This document shows, one piece after another, positions 6,290 to 15,844 of a stretch of DNA of 34,022 nt. Positions within the stretch are counted from its first letter, which is position 1; each line of letters opens with the position of its first letter. Below the pieces are notes generated by a model, which ran no database searches, was not told the origin of the DNA, and worked only from the letters and a program-made list of their open reading frames with translations. This stretch comes from Nocardioides sp. R-C-SC26. GTDB taxonomy: Bacteria; Actinomycetota; Actinomycetes; Propionibacteriales; Nocardioidaceae. The position numbers and the translations under genes were made by a program. The stretch is from the NCBI RefSeq assembly GCF_021246465.1, contig NZ_JAHRHK010000008.1, positions 110,647 to 144,668 on the forward strand. Reading direction: 5' to 3'.

Positions 6290-6756
6290 GCACACAGCCG
6301 TCGGCGAGCATCGAGATCGACGCTCCCCTCGATCTCGTCTGGCAGATCATGCTCGACACCGACGAGTACGGGGCCTGGAACCCGTTCGTGTTCCGAGCCG
6401 AGACGCCGACGCCGGCGCAGGTGGGCAATCCGATCGTCCTGCACGTGCGGTGGCGCAACGGCCGGACCACCAGATCGCCCGAGCGCATCACCGCGATCGA
6501 GCCGCCGGTGCGACACGACGGCACCACGACCGCCCTGCTCTCCTACGTCTACGAGGGCCTGCCGGCCAAGCTCGGCCTGGTCCGCGGCATCCGGCACCAA
6601 CGCCTGACCCAGATCGACGGCGGTCCGACGCACTACGAGACCGTCGAGGAGTTCTCCGGTCCGCTCGTGCGGTTCGCCGGGCCCGACCGGGTCGCCGACG
6701 GTTTCGCCCGCCATGCCGCCGGTCTCAAGGAGCGCGCCGAGGCGCAGGCGAGCTGA
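6286..6756 (+). CDS. SRPBCC-family (polyketide cyclase-like) protein
   Basis: This 156-residue protein is a second helix-grip member, beginning SASIEIDAPLDLVWQIMLDTDEYGAWNPFVFRAE. That is the D-x-Y-x-x-W-N-P-F signature of the CoxG/polyketide-cyclase subgroup. A barrel follows (VGNPIVLHVRWRNG, ITAIEPP) and a C-terminal helix (VADGFARHAAGLKERAEA). The frame is open upstream, but GTG at 6286 is the sensible start: it gives a GTGA overlap with the preceding gene and an N-terminus matching the family. It is the last gene of the yajQ unit and converges on cysA across a 274-bp gap containing a large inverted repeat. The function is unknown. Confidence 0.83.
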   Translation: MSTQPSASIEIDAPLDLVWQIMLDTDEYGAWNPFVFRAETPTPAQVGNPIVLHVRWRNGRTTRSPERITAIEPPVRHDGTTTALLSYVYEGLPAKLGLVRGIRHQRLTQIDGGPTHYETVEEFSGPLVRFAGPDRVADGFARHAAGLKERAEAQAS

Positions 6757-6862
6757 CCTGGTCGCCCGCCAGGGCGCCGGCCTCCAGGCCGCGCGCAGCG
6801 CGGCTCGCACGCTGACGAGAGCGGTCCCTCACCCCGAGTGAGCGGTGACGTGGCGAGAGTTG

Positions 6863-6932
6863 GGCGGGGGCGGCGGTGTCGCGGTGAGGAAATGCCGCGC
6901 CCGATTCCTCACCACCTCACCGCCGCCCCGCC
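6863..6932. repeat. 70-bp interrupted inverted repeat between convergent genes; likely terminator or palindromic element
   Basis: The outer arm 6863-6878 (G/C-rich, ending GGCGGTG) pairs with 6918-6932 (beginning CACCGCC) with one bulged G. The inner arm GGTGAGGAA (6883-6891) pairs perfectly with TTCCTCACC (6905-6913), with four unpaired bases on each side between the stems. The structure lies in the gap 6757-7030 after the SRPBCC gene and after cysA, which converge here. It could stop transcription from both sides. The rest of this gap shows no gene. Confidence 0.6.
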
Positions 6933-7030
6933 GCACCCCCAGCAGAACCGGGACTCACTCACCACCACCCCGGCCGGCCCGCCCACGACGACGATGGACG
7001 GGCGCGGCCAGCGGATGGCGGCGCGAGGCC

Positions 7031-8011
7031 TCAGGCGGGGACGGGCTGCGTGGCGACCACCGTGGTGGCGCCGACTGCCGGCGTCAGCCAGACGGTGCCG
7101 CCCTCGACCAGGCCCAGCTGCTGGGCGTGGGTGCGAGTGAGCTCGACCTTCACCTCGGCGTCGTCGGCCGTCTCGACGCTGAGCCGCACCTCGAATCCCA
7201 CGCGCAGGACCCGGGTGATCCGCCCCTGGACGGCGCCGGGCCGGCCGGGCTCGACGTCGATCTCGATGTCGTGCGGCCTCAGCATGAGGCCTCCGAGCCG
7301 GGTGACATCGCCCAGGAACCCCATCACGAAGTCGTTCGCCGGGGTGTCGTACAGGCTGTCGGGGCTGCCGACCTGCTCGACGCGACCATCGTTGATCACC
7401 ACGATCTCGTCGGCGACCTCGAGGGCCTCCTCCTGGTCGTGGGTCACGAAGATCGTGGTCACGTGCACCTCGTCGTGCAGGCGCCGCAGCCAATCACGCA
7501 GCTCCTTGCGCACCTTGGCGTCCAAGGCGCCGAACGGCTCGTCCAGCAGCAGCACCGTCGGCTCGACCGCGAGCGCGCGCGCCAGAGCCATGCGCTGGCG
7601 CTGTCCGCCCGAGAGCTGGGACGGCAGTCGGTGCGCGAACTGCGAGAGGTGCACCAGGTCGAGAAGCTCGGCCACCTTGGCCTGGACGTCCTGCTTGGGG
7701 CGCTTGCGGATCTCGAGTCCGAAGGCGACGTTCTTCGCGACGGTCATGTGCTTGAACGCGGCGTAGTGCTGGAACACGAACCCGACGTTGCGCTTCTGCG
7801 GCGGCAGCTTCGTGGCATCGCGGCCCTCGATGTGCACACTGCCGCTGTCGGCGGTGTCGAGGCCAGCGATGATCCGCAGCAACGTGGACTTGCCGCCGCC
7901 CGAGGGCCCCAGGAGCGCGGTGAGCTGCCCGGTCGGCAAGGTGACGGAGACGTTGTCGAGGGCGACGAAGTCGCCGTACTTCTTGGTGACGCCGGTGACA
8001 TCGATGCTCAT
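7031..8011 (-). CDS. cysA: Sulfate/thiosulfate ABC transporter, ATP-binding subunit
   Basis: The 326-residue ATPase powers the sulfate importer from the cytoplasmic face. It has Walker [10 protein letters not shown] at 35-43, the Q-loop Gln at 81, signature LSGGQRQR at 133-140, Walker B VLLLDEP at 153-159 and the switch His191 in [27 protein letters not shown] is characteristic of the CysA branch. A C-terminal TOBE-like regulatory region of about 90 residues includes MLRPHDIEI. The start overlaps the cysW stop (ATGA), placing it last in the cysP-T-W-A order. Its stop faces the large inverted repeat at 6863-6932. Confidence 0.96.
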   Translation of the reverse strand: MSIDVTGVTKKYGDFVALDNVSVTLPTGQLTALLGPSGGGKSTLLRIIAGLDTADSGSVHIEGRDATKLPPQKRNVGFVFQHYAAFKHMTVAKNVAFGLEIRKRPKQDVQAKVAELLDLVHLSQFAHRLPSQLSGGQRQRMALARALAVEPTVLLLDEPFGALDAKVRKELRDWLRRLHDEVHVTTIFVTHDQEEALEVADEIVVINDGRVEQVGSPDSLYDTPANDFVMGFLGDVTRLGGLMLRPHDIEIDVEPGRPGAVQGRITRVLRVGFEVRLSVETADDAEVKVELTRTHAQQLGLVEGGTVWLTPAVGATTVVATQPVPA

Positions 8012-8823
8012 CGGGCGTGTCCTTCCTTGGGACGCAGAATGGAGACCACGACGATGCAGAGCACGCTGACGAAGGCCAGCACGAACGAGACGGCGTAGGC
8101 CGACTGCTGCTCGAAGCTCTGGTACTGCGACTCGACGATGAGGGTCGCGGTCTGGGTCTGGTTGACGTAGTTGCCCGACACGATCTTGACCGCACCGAAC
8201 TCACCGAGGCTCCGAGCGAGGCTGAGCACCACCCCGTAGACCACCGCCCACTTGATGCTGGGCAGCGTGATACGCCAGAAGACCTGGCGCGCGTTCGCGC
8301 CGAGGCTGCGGGCAGCCTGCTCCTGCTCGTCGCCGATCTCCTGCAGCACCGGCACGACCTCGCGGATCACCAAGGGGAGCGCGACGAAGCAGGTGGCCAT
8401 GATCATGCCGGGACCACTGAAGATGATCTGGACGCCGTGCTCCTCCAGCCAGGTGCCGAACCAGCCGGTGCGGCCGTTGTAGACCAACAGCAGCGAGAGG
8501 CCGACGACGACCGGGGAGACCGATAGCGGCAGGTCGATCAGCGCGGACAGGATGCGCTTGCCGGGGAAGCGATAGCGCACCAGCAGCAGCGACATGCCCA
8601 CACCGAAGACCAGGTTGATCGCCACGGCCTGCAGCGCGACCTGGGCGGTGAGCGACAGTGCGCGCACCACCTGCTCGTTGGAGAAGATCGAGAGGAACTC
8701 CCCCACACCTTCGGCGAAGGCACGCTGCACGATCAGGCCGACCGGCCAGGCCACCAGGAAGAACACGTAGCCGATGACGACGGTGCGCATCAGCCACTTG
8801 GTCGGGGTCGAGAGCTCAACCAC
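8008..8823 (-). CDS. cysW: Sulfate ABC transporter permease
   Basis: The 271-residue membrane protein has about six hydrophobic segments and is one half of the CysT-CysW translocation channel. The cytoplasmic EAA loop that docks on CysA is at about 167-189 ([23 protein letters not shown]), and [18 protein letters not shown] follows, a conserved CysW sequence. Its ATG lies within the end of cysT (8-bp overlap), and its stop overlaps the cysA start by four bases, indicating tight translational coupling. Confidence 0.95.
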   Translation of the reverse strand: MVELSTPTKWLMRTVVIGYVFFLVAWPVGLIVQRAFAEGVGEFLSIFSNEQVVRALSLTAQVALQAVAINLVFGVGMSLLLVRYRFPGKRILSALIDLPLSVSPVVVGLSLLLVYNGRTGWFGTWLEEHGVQIIFSGPGMIMATCFVALPLVIREVVPVLQEIGDEQEQAARSLGANARQVFWRITLPSIKWAVVYGVVLSLARSLGEFGAVKIVSGNYVNQTQTATLIVESQYQSFEQQSAYAVSFVLAFVSVLCIVVVSILRPKEGHAR

Positions 8824-9709
8824 GGCGGCTCACCCGCCTCTGGATGAGGTCGAGCAGCACGATCACCACGAGCGCCACGAACAGCATCAGGCTCGCGATC
8901 GCCGCTGCCGACGACGTCGAGCCGTTCTCGATGAACGTCAGGACGCGCACCGAGACGACCTCGGTCGAGAACGGCTTGTTGCCGCTGAGCAGCACCAGCG
9001 ACCCGTACTCCGCGATCGCGCGGGCGAACGAGAGCGCGGCGCCGGCCGCGATGGCCGGGGTGAGGCTCGGCAGGATGATCCGCCGGATGATCGTGCCGCG
9101 GCTGGCGCCGAGCGAGGCCGCGGCCTCCTCGACGTCCTTCTCGAGCTCACCGAGCACGGGCTGCACGGTGCGCACGATGAACGGCAGCGTGACGAAGGCG
9201 AGTGCGAGGAACACCGCCTGCGGGGCGTAGGCCCAGTCCAGCCCGATCGGACTCGACGGGCCGAAGAGTCCGAGCAGCACCAAGCCGGTGACGATCGTGG
9301 GCAGCGCGAAGGGGATGTCGATGATCACGTCGAGGATCGCCTTGCCCCAGAACCGGTCGCGGACCAGTACCCAGGCGATCATCGTGCCCATCACGATGTT
9401 CACCGCCGTCACCAGGAGCGCCTGGCCCACCGTCAGCTGGACGGCGGCGAGGGTCTGCTCGTTGGTGATCGTGCGCCAGTAGCCAGACCATCCACGTTCG
9501 GAGGCCGTAACGACGATCGCCGTGAGCGGGATCAGCACGAGAAGGCTGAACCACGTCAGGGCGATGCCGAGTCCCAGAGCCGAGCCGGCACTCAGCGTGT
9601 TGCCGCTGGCAACACGCGAGGTCGGCCGCCCGCCACGCGCGGGCCGGCGCCCCCGCCCCCGCCCAGCGGGCGGGGTGGGGCGGGCCGTGGCGTCGAGCGT
9701 CGAGCTCAC
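8816..9709 (-). CDS. cysT: Sulfate ABC transporter permease
   Basis: The 297-residue partner of CysW has an Arg/Gly/Pro-rich N-terminal cytoplasmic tail of about 40 residues, then six predicted membrane helices. The EAA loop is at about 194-215 (EEAAASLGASRGTIIRRIILPS), followed by FARAIAEYGSLVLLSGN, typical of CysT (also called CysU). DIPFALPTIVTGLVLLGLFG at about 131-150 is another conserved stretch. It starts seven bases after the stop of the binding-protein gene. The basic N-terminal extension is longer than in enterobacterial CysT; it is low-complexity and may begin at a later codon, but no better start is evident. Confidence 0.94.
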   Translation of the reverse strand: MSSTLDATARPTPPAGRGRGRRPARGGRPTSRVASGNTLSAGSALGLGIALTWFSLLVLIPLTAIVVTASERGWSGYWRTITNEQTLAAVQLTVGQALLVTAVNIVMGTMIAWVLVRDRFWGKAILDVIIDIPFALPTIVTGLVLLGLFGPSSPIGLDWAYAPQAVFLALAFVTLPFIVRTVQPVLGELEKDVEEAAASLGASRGTIIRRIILPSLTPAIAAGAALSFARAIAEYGSLVLLSGNKPFSTEVVSVRVLTFIENGSTSSAAAIASLMLFVALVVIVLLDLIQRRVSRRG

Positions 9710-9716
9710 GCCTGAC

Positions 9717-10784
9717 CTACTGGGCGTCGGAGCCGGACTTGGCGATCAGGTCGGGGATGATGCCGACCGGTCCGCCGTCCTCGCCGTCGGCGAAGAACTT
9801 GTCCGCCGCCGCGGCCCATCCGCCGAAGTCGTCGTCGATGGTGAACAGCTGCGACGGCGTCGGGAACGGGTCGGCCGGGTCGTTGGCACCCTCGACCTCG
9901 GGAACCTCCACGCCGTCCACGCCGACCACGGGCCGGAATCCGAACGAGGCGTAGATGGCCTGGGCCTCCGGGCTCAGGATGAAGTCGAGGAACTCCTGCG
10001 CGCCGTCCTTGGCGTCGGTCGTGACCGCGGCGGGGTTCTCGATGAGCAGCGTGTCCGGCGGGACGACGTAGTCGATGTCCTCGCCGTTCTGCTTCGCGAG
10101 GATCGCCTCGTTCTCGTAGGAGAGCAGCACGTCCTGGTTGCCCTCGACGAACGCCGAGGTCGCCTCACGGGCGCTGGCCGGCAGGGCCGGGGTGTTCTTC
10201 AGCAACTGGGTGATGAAGGCGCGGGCCTCGGCGTCGGTACCGCCGTTGCCGACGATGTGCGCCCAGGCGGCCAGGATGTTCCACCGCGCGGAGCCCGACG
10301 AGCCCGGGTTCGGCGTGATGACCTCCACGCCGGGCTTGACCAGGTCGTCCCAGGACTGGATGTTCTCGGGGTTGCCCTTGCGGACGACGAAGACCACGAC
10401 CGAGGAGGTCGCGATGCCCTTGGTGGCGTTGTCCTTCCAGTCGTCGGCGACGAGGTCGGCGTCGACCAGGCGAGTGACGTCGGTCTCGAGCGAGAAGTGG
10501 ACGACGTCCGCGTCGGAGCCGTTCACGACGGCTCGGCTCTGGTCGCCCGAAGGACCGTAGGAGGGGGTGAAGGTGATGTCCTTGCCGGCATCGGTGTCCT
10601 CGAACGCCTCGAACACGGGCTCGTTCGCCTTCTCCATGACGGAGAACGCGACAACGTGGAGCTGCTTGTCAGCATCTCCACCACCCGTGGACGTGCAGGC
10701 GGTCAAGGCCGGCACCATCAGCAGACCGGCGATGCCGACCGCTGCAGCCTTGATCGTCTTGTTCATGCTCAGACTCGCTTTCAT
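9717..10784 (-). CDS. cysP: Sulfate-binding lipoprotein of the sulfate ABC transporter
   Basis: The 355-residue protein captures sulfate outside the membrane and delivers it to CysTW. The N-terminus is a lipoprotein signal with lipobox LTAC (Cys30). The sequences SYGPSGDQSRAV (75-86) and PNPGSSGSARWN (158-169) are the sulfate-contacting segments of the CysP/Sbp family. The equivalent mycobacterial gene is named subI. An alternative start is the ATG at 10766 (MNKTIK), which still leaves a full signal. It is the first gene of the cysPTWA operon and diverges from korA across 289 bp. An inverted-repeat operator candidate lies 28-58 bp upstream. Confidence 0.95.
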   Translation of the reverse strand: MKASLSMNKTIKAAAVGIAGLLMVPALTACTSTGGGDADKQLHVVAFSVMEKANEPVFEAFEDTDAGKDITFTPSYGPSGDQSRAVVNGSDADVVHFSLETDVTRLVDADLVADDWKDNATKGIATSSVVVFVVRKGNPENIQSWDDLVKPGVEVITPNPGSSGSARWNILAAWAHIVGNGGTDAEARAFITQLLKNTPALPASAREATSAFVEGNQDVLLSYENEAILAKQNGEDIDYVVPPDTLLIENPAAVTTDAKDGAQEFLDFILSPEAQAIYASFGFRPVVGVDGVEVPEVEGANDPADPFPTPSQLFTIDDDFGGWAAAADKFFADGEDGGPVGIIPDLIAKSGSDAQ

Positions 10785-10811
10785 CGGGCGCCCCGCGAGG
10801 GCGCTTGGGTT

Positions 10812-10842
10812 ACTAAGTCCAGTACCGTAGTTGACTTAGTCA
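10812..10842 (-). promoter_or_regulatory. Inverted-repeat operator candidate of the sulfate transport operon
   Basis: ACTAAGTC (10812-10819) and GACTTAGT (10833-10840) are perfect inverted copies whose centres are 21 bp apart, two helical turns. The right copy extends to the 11-bp palindrome TGACTTAGTCA (10832-10842). The pair lies 28-58 bp upstream of cysP, where a regulator could act on its promoter. The regulator is unknown. Sulfur-responsive control is an inference from the operon it faces. Confidence 0.55.
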
Positions 10843-10980
10843 GTCTCAGCGAATTCATCATCAAAATGGACACGCACTGGTCCAGACCGGAGACTCGGCG
10901 CGGCGCGCCATCCGAGCACCAAGACGAGGCCTGAACCTCGAAGGCGGCGAACTAGACTCGACTCCGGTGCCGACAACCTG

Positions 10981-11004
10981 GACACGTGTCTGAAACTTGT
11001 TCTA
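10981..11004 (+). promoter_or_regulatory. Palindromic promoter sites upstream of korA, one fitting the KstR consensus
   Basis: GACACGTGTC (10981-10990) is a perfect 10-bp palindrome. It is followed at once by TGAAACTTGTTCTA (10991-11004), which fits TNNAACNNGTTNNA, the published binding consensus of the TetR-family sterol regulator KstR and close relatives. Both lie 70-93 bp upstream of the GTG of korA. TACGAT at 11023-11028 is a possible -10 box. Binding by any specific regulator is inferred only from the motif. Confidence 0.4.
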
Positions 11005-11073
11005 GTTTTCGCGTACCCTCAGTACGATGAGTGCGCCGCAGAGGCGCAGCGATGTCGATTTTCGAGGTGGGCA

Positions 11074-13016
<1,943 letters not shown>

Positions 13017-13020
<4 letters not shown>

Positions 13021-14117
13021 CGACCATCGATCTGGGGACGCCGGGCCTGCGCTCGGGCACCGAGCTGATCCCGACCTTCCAGGGCGAAGGCGCGCAGACC
13101 GCCAAGGAGTACACCTCGGACCAAGAGGTCCGCTGGTGCCCCGGCTGCGGTGACTACGCGGTGCTCAAGGCCGTCCAGTCTTTCCTCCCCACCCTGGGGC
13201 TGCGCCGCGAGAACATCGTGTTCGTCTCCGGCATCGGCTGCTCGAGCCGCTTCCCCTACTACCTCGACACCTACGGCATGCACTCCATCCACGGACGTGC
13301 GCCCTCCATCGCGACCGGCATCGCCACCGCGCGTGAGGACCTCTCCGTGTGGGTCGTCACCGGCGACGGTGACGCGCTCTCGATCGGTGGCAACCACCTC
13401 ATCCATGCGCTGCGTCGCAACATCAACATGACGATCCTGCTGTTCAACAACCGGATCTACGGCCTCACCAAGGGCCAGTACTCCCCCACCTCCGAGGCGG
13501 GGAAGATCACCAAGTCCACCCCGATGGGTTCACTGGACCACCCCTTCAACCCGGTCTCCCTCGCACTCGGCGCCGAAGGCTCGTTCGTGGCGCGCACGAT
13601 CGACTCGGACCGCAAGCACCTCACCTCGGTGCTCCAGGCCGCTGCCGCCCACCGCGGGACCTCGCTCGTGGAGATCTACCAGAACTGCCCGATCTTCAAC
13701 GACGGCGCCTTCGACGCCATCAAGGACGCCGACACCAAGCAGGACGCGATCATCCCGCTCGTGCACGGCGAGGCCATCCGCTTCGGCACCCCCGACGAGT
13801 CCGGGCTCGGCACCAAGGGACTGATCCGTACGGCCACCGGCAGTGTCGAGGTCGCCGACGTCGCCGAGGCGGGGGCCGACAACATCCTGGTCCACGACGC
13901 CCACAACCCCGACCCGTCGACGGCCTTCGCGATCAGCCGACTCACCGACTCCGGCTACCTCAACCAGTCACCCATCGGCATCTTCCGCCAGGTCGAGCGG
14001 CCCACCTACGACGACCAGGCCCGCGCCCAGGTCAACACGGCCCGCGACAACGTCACCGGCACCGACGCCGAGCGCCTCACCGCGCTCATCCACGGCGGAG
14101 ACACCTGGAGCGTCTAG
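13017..14117 (+). CDS. korB: 2-oxoglutarate:ferredoxin oxidoreductase, beta (TPP-binding) subunit
   Basis: The 366-residue subunit binds thiamine diphosphate and one [4Fe-4S] cluster. Probable cluster ligands are Cys41 and Cys44 in WCPGCGDY, Cys75 in SGIGCSSRFPYY and Cys224 in IYQNCPIFN. The TPP motif runs from GDGDALSIGGNHLIHALRR (116 onward) to LLFNNRIYGLTKGQ (142 onward). Length and order are typical of the two-subunit KorAB enzymes. The ATG overlaps the korA stop, ensuring coupled synthesis. The pair ends at a 21-bp perfect hairpin at 14193-14240. Confidence 0.95.
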
Positions 14118-14192
14118 CGGACCGGGAGGGACGACCGGGCCCCGTCACAGACGCGGAGGTCGAGCACGCCCCGCGACCCACCCGCCTCATCA

Positions 14193-14240
14193 CAACGGCA
14201 CTGGGCCGGACTCCTCACGGAGTCCGGCCCAGTGCCGTTG
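14193..14240. terminator. Strong bidirectional terminator after korB
   Basis: Bases 14193-14213 and 14220-14240 are perfectly complementary over 21 bp (stem begins CAACGGCACTGGGCC) around a six-base loop. The hairpin sits 75 bp after the korB stop and 22 bp past the stop of the convergent secreted-protein gene, so it can end transcription from either side. No clear T-tract follows. Confidence 0.85.
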
Positions 14241-14262
14241 GACGATGCCGTCCGCCGTCAGC

Positions 14263-14718
14263 TCAGGGCGTGGGGCAGGGCGAGCTCTGCACGCGCTTCT
14301 TGCACGTCACCCAGATGTCGCTCTTGGCGTTGCCGACCCGAGCGCGCCAGGCCAGGCTGCCGGTCCGCGGGGCGTACACGCGCACCTCGTAGCGCCCCTT
14401 CTTGATGGAGGCCTTCTTCCAGCGCTTGAAGTTGCAGGTGCCCTTCGACGGGTTGCACTTGGTGCCGCGATCGATGATGACCGGACCCTTCGGGGGCGTC
14501 ACGTTGCCCACGAGGAAGAGCTTCCCCTTGCGCTTGACGACCTTGATGCCGACCTTGCGCTCGGCGCGCCGCTCGGCCGTGGCGGTCGCGGAGGCGGACG
14601 CCGTCCGCGCGCTGGTGGCGTCGGCGTTCTCCGCCGACGCGCCGGGCGTGGCCACGAGTGGCGTGGTCAGAAGAACGAATCCGGTGATGAGCGCCGCGAT
14701 CAGGCGGATGCCTCGCAT
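14263..14718 (-). CDS. Small secreted hypothetical protein with four cysteines
   Basis: The 151-residue product begins MRGIRLIAALITGFVLLTTPLVATPGASAEN, a signal peptide likely cut after ASA near residue 29. An Ala/Thr/Ser/Glu-rich linker follows (30-55). The mature domain is a basic, beta-rich stretch of about 95 residues (KVGIKVVKRKGKLFLVGNVTPPKG..., KKGRYEVRVYAP). Its four cysteines, at 88, 95, 139 and 148, could form two disulfides. The pattern of short strands resembles a small extracellular Ig-like or carbohydrate-binding fold, but I do not recognise a family. The start at 14718 has AAAGGTCC upstream, the same ribosome-binding context as the collagen-like gene. The frame is open much further upstream but there it is only antisense to rarD. 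Confidence 0.7.
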   Translation of the reverse strand: MRGIRLIAALITGFVLLTTPLVATPGASAENADATSARTASASATATAERRAERKVGIKVVKRKGKLFLVGNVTPPKGPVIIDRGTKCNPSKGTCNFKRWKKASIKKGRYEVRVYAPRTGSLAWRARVGNAKSDIWVTCKKRVQSSPCPTP

Positions 14719-14808
14719 GGGGGACCTTTCGTCGAAGTGGTGACGTCCCCATCGTTGCCCGTTGTCGGCGGCGGCGAAACCCGGGCGCGGAGTTCGACCG
14801 GTACTCGA

Positions 14809-14814
14809 TAGGTT
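14809..14814 (+). promoter_or_regulatory. Candidate -10 box for a leaderless rarD transcript
   Basis: TAGGTT lies six bases before the GTG start of rarD, the spacing expected if transcription begins at the start codon. No Shine-Dalgarno sequence lies before the GTG, which supports leaderless translation. A convincing -35 box is not visible. Confidence 0.35.
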
Positions 14815-14820
14815 CAGGCC

Positions 14821-15732
14821 GTGCCACCTGCCCGTCACGGACTCTCCTACGGCGTCGCGGCCTATCTGCTCTGGGGCATGTTCCCGCTCTACTGGCCGCT
14901 GCTCGAGCCGGCCGGCCCGGTCGAGATGCTCGGCCAGCGGATCGTCTGGTCGACGCTGACGATGGGCGTCCTCGTCGTCGCCCTCCGGCGCACCGCGCAG
15001 TTGCGTGCCATCCTTCGCGACCGACGCGTGATGCTGCTCCTGGTCGTGGCAGCGCTGACCGTGACGTCGAACTGGGCGACCTACATCTACGGCGTCACCA
15101 ACGAGCGCGTGGTGGAGACCTCGCTCGGCTACTTCATCAACCCGCTGGTCACCGTGCTGCTGGGCGTCGTGGTGCTGGGAGAGCGGCTGCGGCCGCTGCA
15201 ATGGGTGGCGGTCGGCGTCGGCTTCGCCGCCGTGGGGGTTCTCACCTGGGACTACGGCCACCTCCCCTACGTCGCCCTGGTGCTCGCCTTCTCCTTCGGC
15301 ACCTACGGTCTGGCGAAGAAGTCCGCCAATGTCGGCGCGATCGAGAGCCTGGCGTTCGAGACCTCGGTGATCGCGCCGTTCGCCGCTGCCTACCTGGTCT
15401 GGCTGACCGCGACCGGCGGATCGCACTTCGGCACCGAGGGTGTGGGGCACGCCGCTCTGATGGTCTCCTCGGGCCTGATCACAGCGGTCCCCCTGATGCT
15501 CTTCGGCGCCGCCGCCACGAGGCTGTCACTGGTCGCGATCGGTCTGCTCCAGTACCTGGCACCGATCATCCAGTTCGCACTCGGCGTCGTCGTCTTCGAC
15601 GAGGCGATGCCGACCGGACGCTGGATCGGCTTCGCCCTGGTCTGGGTGGCCCTCACGCTCTTCACCGTCGAGGCGATCCGACACCGACGCCGACAGATCG
15701 CACTGACGGTCGCCACGGCGGCCGCGGCGTGA
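14821..15732 (+). CDS. rarD: RarD-type EamA/DMT-superfamily membrane transporter
   Basis: The 303-residue membrane protein has ten predicted helices in two EamA repeats. Family hallmarks are HGLSYGVAAYLLWGMFPLYW at the N-terminus, EMLGQRIVWS, TSNWATYIYGVTNERVVETSLGYFINPLV at about 80-110, GERLRPLQWVAVGVGF, and VPLMLFGAAATRLSLVAIGLLQYLAP in the second half. RarD was named for a chloramphenicol-sensitivity phenotype in other bacteria; its natural substrate is not established and export of metabolites is only a guess. It stands alone between a divergent secreted-protein gene and the convergent polyprenyl synthase gene. Confidence 0.92.
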   Translation: MPPARHGLSYGVAAYLLWGMFPLYWPLLEPAGPVEMLGQRIVWSTLTMGVLVVALRRTAQLRAILRDRRVMLLLVVAALTVTSNWATYIYGVTNERVVETSLGYFINPLVTVLLGVVVLGERLRPLQWVAVGVGFAAVGVLTWDYGHLPYVALVLAFSFGTYGLAKKSANVGAIESLAFETSVIAPFAAAYLVWLTATGGSHFGTEGVGHAALMVSSGLITAVPLMLFGAAATRLSLVAIGLLQYLAPIIQFALGVVVFDEAMPTGRWIGFALVWVALTLFTVEAIRHRRRQIALTVATAAAA

Positions 15733-15796
15733 TCCGATCCGCGCGCCGCGCGGTCGTCGACAATCGCGGTCATCGAGCCTGCCGAGATGCGGTGAG

Positions 15797-15842
15797 GGTC
15801 TCGACAAGCTCGACCACCGCGGAGGCTCGACCACCGCGGAGG
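15797..15842 (-). repeat. Dispersed repeat, copy 4 (short form), merged with a 17-bp tandem duplication
   Basis: GGTCTCGACAAGCTCGACCA starts at 15797, a shortened relative of copies 2 and 3. It continues into two exact tandem units of GCTCGACCACCGCGGAGG (starting at 15808 and 15825, period 17 bp). It lies in the 112-bp gap between the convergent rarD and polyprenyl synthase genes and ends two bases before the latter's stop. The gap also has a weak CCGCGC/GCGCGG hairpin at 15739-15753. Confidence 0.6.
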
Positions 15843-15844
15843 CG

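Noticed and set aside
14719..15450. N-terminal extension of the small secreted protein to 395 codons
   Set aside because: The extension is antisense to rarD and would bury the signal peptide; the ATG at 14718 has a ribosome-binding site.
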